Source: Isoptericola croceus (GTDB lineage: Bacteria; Actinomycetota; Actinomycetes; Actinomycetales; Cellulomonadaceae). From it: a stretch of DNA of 64,000 nt. The notes beneath the pieces are model-generated. The model was given only the letters and a program-made list of their open reading frames with translations, had not been told where the DNA came from and did no database searches. Within the stretch, counting starts at the first letter, position 1. Every line of letters begins with the position of its first letter. This document shows, in pieces, positions 39,871 to 49,704 of the stretch. The position numbers and the translations under genes were made by a program. The DNA is taken from NCBI RefSeq assembly GCF_029382255.1, contig NZ_JARLLG010000001.1, positions 1,054,001-1,118,000 of the forward strand, given 5' to 3'.

Positions 39871-40086
39871 ATGAGCCTGCAGGACGACCCGTTCGACTAC
39901 CGCGTCACGAAGGACGGCCGTGTGCTCGTGAGCCGTGGCGGCCGGCTGGTGGTCGTCGTCTCTGGGGCGAAGGCAGACCGGCTCGTCGCACTCCTCGGGC
40001 GAGACGAGACCCGGGATCAGGAGCTCCTCGCTCGCGCGACCGGCAACTACCGCCGGGGGAACGAGAATCATGATCATCGTCCGTGA
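39871..40086 (+). CDS. Small hypothetical protein (71 aa)
   Basis: Encodes 71 residues from ATG 39871, preceded by GGAGA. It begins 'MSLQDDPFDYRVTKDGRVLV' and contains 'SRGGRLVVVVSGAKADRLVA', a compact beta-hairpin plus helix that recurs in small actinobacterial proteins of unknown function. It lies 16 nt after the acetyltransferase gene on the same strand, so it is probably co-transcribed. Confidence 0.65.
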   Translation: MSLQDDPFDYRVTKDGRVLVSRGGRLVVVVSGAKADRLVALLGRDETRDQELLARATGNYRRGNENHDHRP

Positions 40087-40398
40087 GTGGGCGAGAATGG
40101 GGGAAGAAACCTCTTTTGGAGTCCTTCCATAACACCGTCATATGATGATCGTGTGATGGAAGTGATCACCTTGTTTCGCGCGTGTTCCAGCGCAACCGGT
40201 GAAATCGTGCGACGTGCTTCTCGGCAGTCTCAGATCGGTAACAATCAACTCGAAAAGTGACGGCCGGGTGAATTGGGCCACTCGCGCCTGGGTACGGTGT
40301 GGCGAACACCACGGACCTCCCGAGGGTGAGACCGGCCACAGGCAGCACGTCTGGGCGTTCGCGCACGTCGGGGGGTCCTTCCCCTGAGGAGGAACCCA
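40087..40398. other. Regulatory region of the first peptide ABC operon
   Basis: 312 bp without a gene, more A/T-rich than its surroundings. It carries the leader and ribosome site GAGGAGGA (40386-40393) of the binding-protein gene. Promoter elements could not be fixed; GGGTACGGT near 40291 is a possible -10 region. Confidence 0.5.
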
Positions 40399-42225
40399 GT
40401 GAAGATCAGGCGAGCAAGCGCAGCCGTCGCGGCCGTCGCCGCGGGCGCCCTGCTGCTCTCGGCGTGCTCCAGCCCGGCGGCCGACAACGACCCCCAGACC
40501 GAGGACACCGCCGCGGACTCGATGGACGCCGAGCAGATCAGCGACCCGTGCAAGGTCGACACCGGCACGACCGAGACCGCTGAGGGCAACATCAAGTACT
40601 CGGTCGGCGAGGATGAGTTCCTCGGCTACAACTACCTCACCCCGGAGACGTACTCGACGTACAACAGCGCCGTCACCGAGCGCATGCTCGGGAGCTTCTG
40701 GTACTTCGGCGTCGACGGCACGATCTGCCACGACGAGGCCTTCGGCACCTACGAGGCCATCTCCGAGGAGCCGCTGCAGGTCCAGTACACGATCGCGGAC
40801 GACGCGGTCTGGTCGGACGGCACGCCGATCACCTACGCGGACTTCCTGCTCGACTGGGCCGCTCAGGCGATCACCGAGGACGGCGCCGTGAGCGACGACG
40901 CCTCCGAGGACTCGCTCTTCAACCACAACTCCGGGCTCACCCTGGGCGACTACGTGCCCGAGGGCCCGCAGGCCGACGCGGCTGACGCCAAGTCGTTCCA
41001 GTACGACTACGAGCGGGTCTACGCCGACTGGGAGATCTTGATCGGCACCCCGTTCCCGGCCCACGTCGTCGCCGAGCAGGTCGGGATCTCCACCGAGGAG
41101 CTGGTGACCGCGATCCAGGAGCTCGACATGGACGTGCTGGAGGAGGCTGCCGAGTTCTGGAACACGGGCTGGCTGTCCAACCCGGGTGAGGTGCCGGACG
41201 TGGCCCTCGCGCCGTCGTCGGGCCCCTACACCTTCAAGGACGACGGCTGGGTCGCCGGCCAGTCCATCACCCTGACGGCGAACGAGAACTACTGGGGCAC
41301 CCCGCCAGCGACGCAGGAGCTCACCTTCCGCTTCGCCGCGGCGGACACCCACGTCCAGGCGCTGCAGAACGGTGACCTCGATGTCATCGAGCCGCAGGCC
41401 ACGGTCGACACGGTGGCGCAGCTCGAACAGCTGGGCGCCGCGGTGCAGATCACCACCGGTCAGACGCTGACCTGGGAGCACCTCGACTTCAACTTCAACA
41501 ACGGGGTGTTCGCCGACAGCCTCGAGGCGCGCGAGGCGTTCGCGTACTGCGTGCCGCGGCAGAAGATCGTCGACGACCTGATCAAGCCGATCGACGACTC
41601 CGCCGTGGTCATGAACGCCCGCGAGGTGTTCCCGTTCCAGACGGAGCGGTACGACGAGGTCGTCGCCGAGTCGTACGACGGTCGCTACGACGAGGTCGAC
41701 CTGGACATGGCCGCCGAGAAGTTCGAGGCTGCCGGGCTCGAGGAGGGCACCGAGGTTCGCATCGGCTACTCCGCGCCGAACCCGCGCCGTTCCGACGAGG
41801 TCAACTCGATCAAGGCGTCGTGCGACCAGGTGGGCTTCAACATCGTCGACGGCGGCTCGTCGGAGTTCTTCGACAAGGACCTGCCCAACGGTGACTACGA
41901 GGTCGCGCTGTTCGCGTGGGCCGGCTCGGGTCAGAAGGCCTCCGGTCAGAACATCTACGCGACCAACCAGCCGCAGAACTACGGCGGCTACTCGGACGAC
42001 GTCGTCGACGAGGCGTGGGACACCCTCGCCTCGACGGCTGACGAGGCGGTGCACGTGGAGCAGACCAAGGTGATCGAGAAGCAGCTGTGGGACACGCTGT
42101 TCGGTATCCCGCTGTTCGCTCACCCGGGCGTCGGGGCGTACAGCTCCGACCTGGAGAACGTGCGCGACACCGCCGCGCAGTCCGGCATCGTGTGGAACTC
42201 CGAGCAGTGGGCTCGCACCTCCTGA
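40399..42225 (+). CDS. Peptide ABC transporter substrate-binding lipoprotein
   Basis: A 608-residue SBP family 5 (OppA/DppA-like) protein. It has a lipoprotein signal peptide with lipobox 'LLLSAC' and acylated Cys23, followed by an acidic linker and the ligand-binding body ('LQVQYTIADDAVWSDGTPIT', 'SSGPYTFKDDGWVAGQSI', 'CVPRQKIVDDLIKPID'). It captures oligopeptides or a related solute on the outer face of the membrane. GTG 40399 follows GAGGAGGA. It starts a four-gene importer operon and is followed by a hairpin that probably lowers expression of the downstream genes. Confidence 0.92.
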   Translation: MKIRRASAAVAAVAAGALLLSACSSPAADNDPQTEDTAADSMDAEQISDPCKVDTGTTETAEGNIKYSVGEDEFLGYNYLTPETYSTYNSAVTERMLGSFWYFGVDGTICHDEAFGTYEAISEEPLQVQYTIADDAVWSDGTPITYADFLLDWAAQAITEDGAVSDDASEDSLFNHNSGLTLGDYVPEGPQADAADAKSFQYDYERVYADWEILIGTPFPAHVVAEQVGISTEELVTAIQELDMDVLEEAAEFWNTGWLSNPGEVPDVALAPSSGPYTFKDDGWVAGQSITLTANENYWGTPPATQELTFRFAAADTHVQALQNGDLDVIEPQATVDTVAQLEQLGAAVQITTGQTLTWEHLDFNFNNGVFADSLEAREAFAYCVPRQKIVDDLIKPIDDSAVVMNAREVFPFQTERYDEVVAESYDGRYDEVDLDMAAEKFEAAGLEEGTEVRIGYSAPNPRRSDEVNSIKASCDQVGFNIVDGGSSEFFDKDLPNGDYEVALFAWAGSGQKASGQNIYATNQPQNYGGYSDDVVDEAWDTLASTADEAVHVEQTKVIEKQLWDTLFGIPLFAHPGVGAYSSDLENVRDTAAQSGIVWNSEQWARTS

Positions 42226-42240
42226 CGATCTGACGCACCA

Positions 42241-42277
42241 GCCGTGGGGCAGGGAGCAGGTCTTCCTGCCCCACGGC
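42241..42277 (+). terminator. Hairpin between binding-protein and permease genes
   Basis: GCCGTGGGGCAGG (42241-42253) pairs perfectly with CCTGCCCCACGGC (42265-42277) around an 11-nt loop. Outer arms CCTGACG (42221-42227) and CGTCAGG (42283-42289) extend the structure across the stop codon. It is likely a partial terminator or mRNA stabiliser that lets the binding protein exceed the permeases. Confidence 0.65.
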
Positions 42278-42389
42278 GCTGCCGTCAGGCTGCGACCGGG
42301 CGACGACCTCCCGGCCGGCGCCTGCGCCCCCACCGTTCCACCGATCTGACAGGCGACGGACCCGTCCGCCGCCCGTGAAGGGGCACCCC

Positions 42390-43910
42390 GTGCTCAAGTT
42401 CATCCTCCGACGGCTCGGCATCTCCGTCCTCGTCCTCTGGCTGGCGTCGGTCCTCATCTACTGGCTCGTGACGATCTCGGGCGACCCGTTGCAAGACCTG
42501 CGCGAGTCGAACGCGGACAACGCCGCGCAGCTCATGCAGGCACGCATCGACCTGATGAACCTCGACCAGCCGTGGTACCAGCGCTACTGGGACTGGCTCC
42601 AAGGCGTGACAGGGTGCTTCACCGGGTCGTGCGACCTGGGCAAGAACATCCACGGCGCCGACGTGCTGGTGCTGACCAGCCTGGCTGCGGGTTCGACCCT
42701 GCGGCTCGTCACGCTCGCCACGTTGCTGGCGATCGTGGTCGGCGTCGCGCTCGGCATCCTGACGGCGATCCGGCAGTACTCGGGCTTCGACTACGCGGTG
42801 ACGTTCCTCGCCTTCCTCTTCTTCTCGCTGCCCGTGTTCTGGGCAGCGGTGCTCCTCAAGGAGTTCGGCGCGATCCGGTTCAACGACTGGATCGCCAGCG
42901 GCGACATGGAACCACCGATGGTCCTGGCCATCGCCGTGATCGGAGCGGTCCTCGTCGCCGCCGTGCTGGGCGGGCCCTGGAGACGGCGCCTGTACACCGC
43001 GGCCGGGACGTTCGCCTTCGCCACCGTGGTGCTCTACGTGCTGAACATCTTTGAGTGGTACCGCAACCCGTTCTTCGGCCTGGGCATGGTGCTGCTGACG
43101 GCAACAGGAGCGGCCGTCCTCACCACGGGCGTCGTGGCGGGGCTCGGCAACCGCCGGGTGCTGTACGGGGCGGTCACCACCGCCGTCGTCGGCACCGTGA
43201 GCTACCTGCTCGTCGCGAACCTGCTGCTGGAGCCCTCGTCGTGGTGGGTGCTCGTCGGACTGTTCGCGCTCGCCGTGGCGGTCTCGGTCGGGGTGGGCGC
43301 CGCCTGGGGCGGCTTCGCCCGTAAGCAGGCGATGCTCGTCTCGGCGATCACCGGCATCCTCACGTCGCTGGTCATCGTCTTCGACATCCTGGTGGCGAAC
43401 TGGTCGAGCTTCCTGCAGCTCAAGCCCCGGCCGATCTCCACCATCGGTTCGCAGACCCCCAACTTCACCGGTGACTTCTGGGAGTCCGTGCTGGACACGG
43501 GGATGCAGCTCGTCCTGCCGACCATCCTGCTGACGCTGATCTCCGTCGCCTCGTACTCGCGCTACACGCGCTCGTCGATGCTCGAGACGATGAACCAGGA
43601 CTACGTGCGCACCGCCCGGTCGAAGGGCCTGAGCGAGCGTGCGGTCATCACCAAGCACGCGTTCCGCAACGCGCTCATCCCGATCACCACGATCGTCGCG
43701 TTCGACTTCGCGAGCCTCATCGGCGGCGCGGTGATCACCGAGCGGGTCTTCGGGTGGAAGGGCATGGGCGCGCTGTTCATCGACGCGCTCAATGCCGTCG
43801 ACCCGGCACCCGTCATGGCGTTCTTCCTCGTCACCGGCGTCGCCGCCATCGTGATGAACATGCTGGCGGACATCGCCTACGCCTTCCTCGACCCGCGGAT
43901 CCGGCGGTGA
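42390..43910 (+). CDS. Peptide ABC transporter permease (OppB-like, extended)
   Basis: A 506-residue permease. The C-terminal part has the BPD_transp_1 EAA loop 'DYVRTARSKGLSERAVITKHAFRNALIPI' (conserved A-x-x-x-G-x-x-x). Standard OppB proteins are about 310-340 residues; the excess lies in the middle, where residues about 175-335 add some five extra hydrophobic segments ('MVLAIAVIGAVLVAAVLGG', 'LVGLFALAVAVSVGVGAAW'). GTG 42390 is preferred over GTG 42375 because AAGGGG lies 6 nt upstream. It forms the channel together with the next gene. Confidence 0.9.
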   Translation: MLKFILRRLGISVLVLWLASVLIYWLVTISGDPLQDLRESNADNAAQLMQARIDLMNLDQPWYQRYWDWLQGVTGCFTGSCDLGKNIHGADVLVLTSLAAGSTLRLVTLATLLAIVVGVALGILTAIRQYSGFDYAVTFLAFLFFSLPVFWAAVLLKEFGAIRFNDWIASGDMEPPMVLAIAVIGAVLVAAVLGGPWRRRLYTAAGTFAFATVVLYVLNIFEWYRNPFFGLGMVLLTATGAAVLTTGVVAGLGNRRVLYGAVTTAVVGTVSYLLVANLLLEPSSWWVLVGLFALAVAVSVGVGAAWGGFARKQAMLVSAITGILTSLVIVFDILVANWSSFLQLKPRPISTIGSQTPNFTGDFWESVLDTGMQLVLPTILLTLISVASYSRYTRSSMLETMNQDYVRTARSKGLSERAVITKHAFRNALIPITTIVAFDFASLIGGAVITERVFGWKGMGALFIDALNAVDPAPVMAFFLVTGVAAIVMNMLADIAYAFLDPRIRR

Positions 43911-43955
43911 GCACCATGACCGGAACCCGACTGCACCACCTCACCGGAGCGAGCC

Positions 43956-44864
43956 ATGACTGACGCCGAGACCGTCGCCATCGAGGAGAAGTCGTACAGC
44001 CAGGGGCAGCTCGTCCGCCGCCGCTTCTTCCGTCACAAGGGTGCGATCGTCGCGATGGTCGTGCTGGCCGTCGTCGTCCTCGTGGCCTTCACCTCGATCG
44101 GGATCGGACCGATCCCGGGCTGGTGGGACAAGAACCCGTTCTCCCAGTACGAGAAGATCGGCACGGGGGCGCCCACCTGGGCGCACCCGTTCGGCCAGGA
44201 CACGATCGGCAAGGACTACTTCGCCCTCGTGATGCTCGGCACCCAGAAGTCGATCATCATCGCGCTGGGGGTCGGGCTGATCTCGACGCTGATCGGCACC
44301 GTGATCGGTGCCTTCGCCGGCTACTACCGCGGCTGGGTCGAGTCGGCCCTCATGCGCCTGACCGACCTGCTCATCGTCATCCCGCTGCTGGTCCTGGCCG
44401 CGGTGCTCGGCAAGATCGCGAGCCCGTGGGGGATCTGGGGGCTGACGCTCATGCTCGGCCTCGTCACCTGGACCGGGCTGGCGAGGCTGGTGCGGGGGGA
44501 GGTGCTCTCCTTGCGCGAGCGGGACTTCGTCGTCGCCGCCACCGCGGTCGGTACCGGTGCGCGGCGCATCATCTTCAAGCACGTGCTGCCGAACGCCGTC
44601 GGCACCATCATCGTCTCGGCGACCCTGGCGATCTCGGCGGCGATCCTGCTGGAGACCTCCCTGAGCTTCCTCGGCTTCGGCGTGCAGCCGCCGGACACGT
44701 CGCTCGGCCGGCTCATCTCCGACTACCAGACCGCGTTCACGACGCGACCGTGGCTCTTCTGGTGGCCGGGTCTGATGATCCTCGCCATCGCGCTGAGCGT
44801 GAACTTCATCGGCGACGGCCTGCGCGACGCGTTCGACCCCCGCCAGAACAGGACCAAGGCCTGA
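43956..44864 (+). CDS. Peptide ABC transporter permease (OppC-like)
   Basis: A 302-residue permease with an N-terminal cytoplasmic OppC_N segment, six transmembrane helices and the EAA loop 'ERDFVVAATAVGTGARRIIFKHVLPNAVGTI'. 'FGQDTIGKDYFALVMLG' is the typical extracytoplasmic stretch following the first helix. It pairs with the upstream OppB-like protein. The stop overlaps the ATPase start by one base (TGATG). Confidence 0.93.
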   Translation: MTDAETVAIEEKSYSQGQLVRRRFFRHKGAIVAMVVLAVVVLVAFTSIGIGPIPGWWDKNPFSQYEKIGTGAPTWAHPFGQDTIGKDYFALVMLGTQKSIIIALGVGLISTLIGTVIGAFAGYYRGWVESALMRLTDLLIVIPLLVLAAVLGKIASPWGIWGLTLMLGLVTWTGLARLVRGEVLSLRERDFVVAATAVGTGARRIIFKHVLPNAVGTIIVSATLAISAAILLETSLSFLGFGVQPPDTSLGRLISDYQTAFTTRPWLFWWPGLMILAIALSVNFIGDGLRDAFDPRQNRTKA

Positions 44865-46597
44865 TGACCTCCCTCGACATCACCTCCTCGTCCGACGTCG
44901 TCACCCCCGGCGACGCCGTCCTGTCCTTCACCGACCTCGAGGTCACCTTCGGGACCGAGTTCGGCGACGTGCACGCCGTCAAGGGCGTCTCGCTCGAGGT
45001 CCACCCCGGCGAGGTCGTCGCCCTGGTGGGCGAGTCCGGCTCCGGCAAGTCCGTGACCTCGACGACGGCGCTCGGCCTGCTGCCGGGCAACGCCCGTGTC
45101 TCGGGCACCGTGCGCGTGGGCGACAAGGTCGTGGGGGATCTCGACCAGGCCGGGTTGCGCAAGATGCGCGGCAACGACATCGCCATGGTGTTCCAGGAAC
45201 CGATGACGGCGCTCAACCCCGTGCTGACCATCGGGGACCAGCTCACCGAGGCGCTGCAGCTGCACGGCATCGCCTACGGCAGCCAGGCGATGGCCCGGGC
45301 GGCCGAGCTGCTGCGGATGGTCGGCATCCCCGAGCCGGAGCGGCGGCTCAAGCAGTACCCGCACGAGCTCTCGGGCGGGCAACGGCAGCGCGTCGTCATC
45401 GCGATGGCGATCTCCTGCGACCCGAAGGTCATCGTCGCCGACGAGCCCACCACGGCCCTCGACGTCACGGTGCAGGCGGACATCCTCGACCTGCTGCGGT
45501 CGCTGAAGGACAAGCTCGACACCGGCATCCTGCTCATCACCCACAACATGGGTGTGGTGGCGGACATGGCCGACCGGGTCGCCGTCATGCTCAAGGGCGA
45601 CCTGGTGGAGACGGGGACCGCCGAGCAGGTCCTGACGGACCCGCAGCACGAGTACACCCGGCGCCTGCTCGGGGCCGTGCCCCACCTGGGGGCCGGCGCC
45701 GGTCAGAGCGACGTCGCCGCGGCTGAGCACGCGGGCACCCGGTCCCCGGCGCTCGTGCTGGACAACCTCGTCATCGAGTACCACCGGCTCGGCAGGCGGC
45801 CGTTCCGCGCCGTCGACGACGTGTCGTTCACCGTGGACCAGGGGGAGATCGTCGGCCTGGTCGGCGAGTCCGGCTCGGGCAAGTCGACCATCGGCAAGTG
45901 CGCCCTGGGCCTCATCCCGGCGGTCGCGGGCGGGGTGAACATCCTCGGCGAGGACTTCGCGGCACTGAACCGGAAGCAGCTCAAGGCGTTGCGCCGGCGG
46001 ATCGGTGTCGTGTTCCAGGACCCGGCCGCCTCGATCAACCCGCGATTCCCCGTGGGCGAGGCCGTCGCGGAGCCGCTCGTGGTGCACCAGGTGGGTGACC
46101 AGAAGTCACGGCAGAAACGGGTGATGGAGCTGCTCGACGCGGTCGAGCTGCCCCGGTCCTTCTACAACCGGTACCCGCACGAGCTCTCCGGCGGGCAGCG
46201 GCAGCGGGTCTCCATCGCGCGGGCGCTCACCCTGGAGCCAGAGCTCCTCGTCGCCGACGAGCCGACGTCGGCGCTCGACGTGTCGGTGCAGGCCTCGGTC
46301 CTGGAGCTGTTCACCTCGTTGCAGCAGCAGTTCGGGTTCGCCTGCTTGTTCGTCAGCCACGACCTGGCGGTCATCGACATGCTCGCCCACAAGGTCGTCG
46401 TGCTGCAGAACGGCCGCATCGTCGAGCAGGGCGACCGGGACACGGTGCTGCGCAACCCGCGCGAGGACTACACCAAGCGGCTGCTGGCGGCCGCCCCCGT
46501 CCCGGACCCCCTCGAGCAGAAGCAGCGGCGCGACGACAGGCACCGGCTCCTGGCCGAGCTCGGCGACGAGGTGGTCGAGCTGCGTGTCGGAGACTGA
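44864..46597 (+). CDS. Peptide ABC transporter double ATPase (OppD-OppF fusion)
   Basis: A 577-residue protein with two complete ABC domains, equivalent to OppD and OppF in one chain. Each has Walker A 'GESGSGKS', signature 'LSGGQRQR', Walker B ('VIVADEPTTALD' and 'LLVADEPTSALD') and an H-loop ('LITHNMGV', 'FVSHDLAV'). Each half ends with an oligopeptide/dipeptide C-terminal region containing 'HEYTRRLLGAVPHL' or 'EDYTKRLLAAAPVP'. It energises import by the two preceding permeases. The start overlaps the OppC-like gene by one base. Confidence 0.93.
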   Translation: MTSLDITSSSDVVTPGDAVLSFTDLEVTFGTEFGDVHAVKGVSLEVHPGEVVALVGESGSGKSVTSTTALGLLPGNARVSGTVRVGDKVVGDLDQAGLRKMRGNDIAMVFQEPMTALNPVLTIGDQLTEALQLHGIAYGSQAMARAAELLRMVGIPEPERRLKQYPHELSGGQRQRVVIAMAISCDPKVIVADEPTTALDVTVQADILDLLRSLKDKLDTGILLITHNMGVVADMADRVAVMLKGDLVETGTAEQVLTDPQHEYTRRLLGAVPHLGAGAGQSDVAAAEHAGTRSPALVLDNLVIEYHRLGRRPFRAVDDVSFTVDQGEIVGLVGESGSGKSTIGKCALGLIPAVAGGVNILGEDFAALNRKQLKALRRRIGVVFQDPAASINPRFPVGEAVAEPLVVHQVGDQKSRQKRVMELLDAVELPRSFYNRYPHELSGGQRQRVSIARALTLEPELLVADEPTSALDVSVQASVLELFTSLQQQFGFACLFVSHDLAVIDMLAHKVVVLQNGRIVEQGDRDTVLRNPREDYTKRLLAAAPVPDPLEQKQRRDDRHRLLAELGDEVVELRVGD

Positions 46598-46922
46598 ACG
46601 GGTGCCTGCGGTGAAGGGAAATCGATGGCGCGCGGCCCGGGTCGTCGGCCTGTCCGATGTGCCCTGCTGTGACAGACTGGCCGCGTCATACTGTGACGAA
46701 AACCACATCTTGCGGAAGGAGAAGCGCTGACGCGCAACCTCGAGTTTCGCCCGCGTTCCGATCGGGTCACGATCGAGGCACCCGCACACTTTTGGGTGAC
46801 CCGGGACACGATCGGGGGGTTAGGCTCCTTCCCGCATGGTGCCACGTGCGCCCATCCGCGCCCGGGCACCACCGCCCCCGGACATCCATGCCGGGGGTGT
46901 GCACACCTACACAGGAGGACAC
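46598..46922. other. Regulatory region of the second peptide ABC operon
   Basis: 325 bp without a gene. A short dyad CGTCA-TACTG-TGACG lies at 46684-46698 and includes a possible -10 (CATACT). AGGAGG (46913-46918) is the ribosome site of the binding-protein gene. The frame is open upstream of GTG 46923 but has no signal-peptide character. Confidence 0.5.
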
Positions 46923-48545
46923 GTGACACCTCGACGACGTCTAGCAGGCATCGGAGCCTTCACCCTGGCTTCGGCGCTGCTGCTCACTGCGTGCGGAGAC
47001 TCGGGCTCCGACGACGGCGACACGACCGCTGAAGGCGACGGTGCTGGCACCGGCATCGTCACGGTGAGCAGCGGTGAGCCGGAGAACCCCCTGGTCCCCG
47101 GGATGACCAGCGAGGTCTACGGCGGGCTCGTGGTCAAGAACATCTACTCCGGCCTCGTCTACTACGACGCCGACGGTGCCGTCCACAACGAGGTCGCCGA
47201 GTCGATCGAGTCCGACGACAACGTCACCTGGACCATCACGCTCCAGGACGGCTGGACCTTCACCGACGGCACGCCGGTGACCGCGAGCAGCTTCGTCGAC
47301 GCCTGGAACTACGCGGCCCTGCTCAGCAACGAGCAGCTCTCGCAGTACTTCTTCCACGACTTCGCCGGCTACTCCGACGAGGAGGACTCCGAGCTGGAGC
47401 TCGAGGTCGTCGACGAGCTGACCTTCACGGTCGAGCTGATGGCTCCGGCCGCCGACTTCACGCAGTGGCTCGGCTACACGGCCTTCGCCCCGCTGCCGGA
47501 GGCCTTCTTCGAGGACCCGGACGGCTTCGGCGAGAAGCCGATCAGCAACGGGCCCTACCTCGTCGAGGAGTGGTCCCACGACGACCAGATCTCCCTGCGC
47601 CCCAACCCCGACTACGCCGGTGAGCAGGTGCCCCAGAACGGCGGCGTCGACCTGATCGCCTACACCTCCGAGGACACGGCGTACAACGACCTGCTCGGGA
47701 ACAACCTCGACATCGTCCCGAACGTGCCGACCTCGGCCTTCGCGACCTTCGAGGACCAGCTGGGCGACCGGGCCGTCAACCAGCCGGCCGCGCTGACCCA
47801 GGTCATGAACGTCCCCGAGTGGCTCGAGGAGTTCCAGGGCGAGGCCGGCGTCATGCGCCGTGCCGCGGTGTCGATGGCGATCGACCGTGAGTCGATCACC
47901 GAGACCCTCTACCAGGGCAGCCGGACCCCCGCGTCCGACTTCAGCTCGCCGATCGTCTACGGCTGGTCCGACGACATCCCGGGCAACGAGATCACCGAGT
48001 ACAACCCGGACGAGGCCAAGGCGCTGTGGGACGAGGCCCAGTCGATGGACCCGATCGATGACGACTACACCCTGCAGATCGCGTCGAACGCCGACTCCGA
48101 CCACCAGACGTGGATCGACGCGGCGTGCAACACGATCCGCAGCACGCTCGAGATCGGGTGCGAGTTCTACCCGTACACGACCTTCGACGAGTTCCTGTCG
48201 GACCGTCGCTCGGGTGACGTCCCGGGCATCTTCCGTGGCGGCTGGCAGGGCGACTGGCCCTCGATGAGCAACTTCCTCGGGCCGATCTACGGCACGGGTG
48301 CTGGCTCCAACCACCACCTGTACTCGAACGAGGCGTTCGACGACAAGCTCCGCGAGGCGTCCCTCGCCGAGGACCCCGACGAGGCCGTCACGCTCTACAA
48401 GGAAGCCCAGGCGATCCTGTTCGAGGACGTCCCCGGCATCCCGCTGTGGTACCAGAACGCGACCGCCGGCTACTCCGAGTCGATCGAGAACGTCGAGTTC
48501 GGCTGGGACAGCGACCCGATCCTGTACCAGATCACCAAGGAGTAA
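46923..48545 (+). CDS. Peptide ABC transporter substrate-binding lipoprotein
   Basis: A 540-residue SBP family 5 lipoprotein. Signal peptide 'RRRLAGIGAFTLASALLLTAC' is visible in parts: basic start, hydrophobic core and lipobox 'LLTAC' with Cys24. The body contains 'VTWTITLQDGWTFTDGTPVT', 'ISNGPYLVEEWSHDDQISL' and 'MAIDRESITETLYQGSRTPA'. It is only distantly similar to the binding protein of the preceding operon, so the two importers probably differ in substrate. GTG 46923 follows AGGAGG. A strong hairpin separates it from the permease genes. Confidence 0.92.
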   Translation: MTPRRRLAGIGAFTLASALLLTACGDSGSDDGDTTAEGDGAGTGIVTVSSGEPENPLVPGMTSEVYGGLVVKNIYSGLVYYDADGAVHNEVAESIESDDNVTWTITLQDGWTFTDGTPVTASSFVDAWNYAALLSNEQLSQYFFHDFAGYSDEEDSELELEVVDELTFTVELMAPAADFTQWLGYTAFAPLPEAFFEDPDGFGEKPISNGPYLVEEWSHDDQISLRPNPDYAGEQVPQNGGVDLIAYTSEDTAYNDLLGNNLDIVPNVPTSAFATFEDQLGDRAVNQPAALTQVMNVPEWLEEFQGEAGVMRRAAVSMAIDRESITETLYQGSRTPASDFSSPIVYGWSDDIPGNEITEYNPDEAKALWDEAQSMDPIDDDYTLQIASNADSDHQTWIDAACNTIRSTLEIGCEFYPYTTFDEFLSDRRSGDVPGIFRGGWQGDWPSMSNFLGPIYGTGAGSNHHLYSNEAFDDKLREASLAEDPDEAVTLYKEAQAILFEDVPGIPLWYQNATAGYSESIENVEFGWDSDPILYQITKE

Positions 48546-48554
48546 CACCCCGCT

Positions 48555-48597
48555 GACCGGACGCCGTCCTCGCGCCGAGCGAGGGCGGCGTCCGGTC
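48555..48597 (+). terminator. Hairpin between binding-protein and permease genes
   Basis: GACCGGACGCCGTCCTCGC (48555-48573) pairs with 48579-48597 over 19 bp with one wobble, closing a 5-nt loop GCCGA. It begins 10 nt after the stop codon. The long gap to the next start (48778) fits partial termination. Confidence 0.8.
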
Positions 48598-48777
48598 GCG
48601 AGTTTCCACGGTGTCGACGGCGTCCGGTACGGTCTGACGTCGACCACTCGACGGCGGGGAGCGCGAGGCACGCCGACTCGGACGTGCCCGTGCTCCACCG
48701 CTCCTCGCGGCACACCGCGACGAGACGAAGCCCGTAGCCCGGGGTGAACCTCCGGGCACACGAGGAGAAAATTTCCC

Positions 48778-49704
48778 ATGCTCTGGTATCTCGGACGCAG
48801 GCTCCTGCAGGTGATCCCTGTGTTCCTGGGGGCCACCCTCCTGCTCTACGCCCTGGTGTTCCTCCGGCCCGGAGACCCGGTGGCGGCACTCGGTGGCGAG
48901 CGAGGTCTGCCCGAGGCGGTGGCGGAGCAGATCCGCGCCGACTACAACCTGGACAAGCCCTTCTTCGTCCAGTACCTGCTGTTCCTTCGGGGCGTCGTCA
49001 CGCTCGACTTCGGCGTCGACTTCCGGGGGCGTGAGGTCTCCGAGGTGATCGCGAACGCCTTCCCCGTGACGATCCAGCTCGCCCTCATGGCGCTGATCAT
49101 CGAGGCCGTCTTCGGGGTCGGCTTCGGTCTGATCGCGGGCATGCGCAAGGGCAAGCTCTTCGACGCCACGGCCCTCGTGGTCAGCCTGCTCTTCATCGCG
49201 GTGCCGACGTTCGTCGTGGGCTTCGTCATGCAGATCGTCATCGGCGTCAACCTCGGCTGGCTGCCGGTGACCGTGGGCCGAGATCCTGACGTGATCAGTC
49301 TGCTCATGCCGGCGCTCGTGCTCGCAGCGGTGTCCTTCGCCTACGTGCTGCGGCTGACGCGGACGTCCGTGGTGGAGAACCTGTCGGCGGACTATGTCCG
49401 GACGGCGCGGGCGCGAGGCCTGAGCCGTTCACAGGTGACCGGCCGGCACGTGCTGCGCAACTCGCTCATCCCCGTGGTGACGTTCCTCGGAGCGGACATC
49501 GGCGCGCTCATGTCGGGCGCGATCATCACGGAGGGCATCTTCAACATCAACGGTGTGGGCGGCACGCTGTACGACGCGATCATCCGCGGCGAGAGCATCA
49601 CCGTCGTCTCGCTGACCACCGTGCTCGTCATGGTCTACATCGGGGCGAACCTCCTCGTGGACCTGCTGTACGCCGCCCTCGACCCGAGGATCCGTTATGC
49701 CTGA
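48778..49704 (+). CDS. Peptide ABC transporter permease (OppB-like)
   Basis: A 308-residue OppB/DppB-like permease of standard length. The N-terminal 'WYLGRRLLQVIPVFLGATLL' helix, the 'FLRPGDPVAAL' loop and the EAA motif 'DYVRTARARGLSRSQVTGRHVLRNSLIPV' are typical. GAGGAGA precedes ATG 48778. It overlaps the next permease by 8 nt. Confidence 0.94.
   Translation: MLWYLGRRLLQVIPVFLGATLLLYALVFLRPGDPVAALGGERGLPEAVAEQIRADYNLDKPFFVQYLLFLRGVVTLDFGVDFRGREVSEVIANAFPVTIQLALMALIIEAVFGVGFGLIAGMRKGKLFDATALVVSLLFIAVPTFVVGFVMQIVIGVNLGWLPVTVGRDPDVISLLMPALVLAAVSFAYVLRLTRTSVVENLSADYVRTARARGLSRSQVTGRHVLRNSLIPVVTFLGADIGALMSGAIITEGIFNINGVGGTLYDAIIRGESITVVSLTTVLVMVYIGANLLVDLLYAALDPRIRYA

Noticed and set aside
46836-46922. 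Upstream in-frame extension of the second binding protein
   Set aside because: It would place about 29 proline-rich residues before a normal lipoprotein signal peptide; AGGAGG positions the start at 46923.
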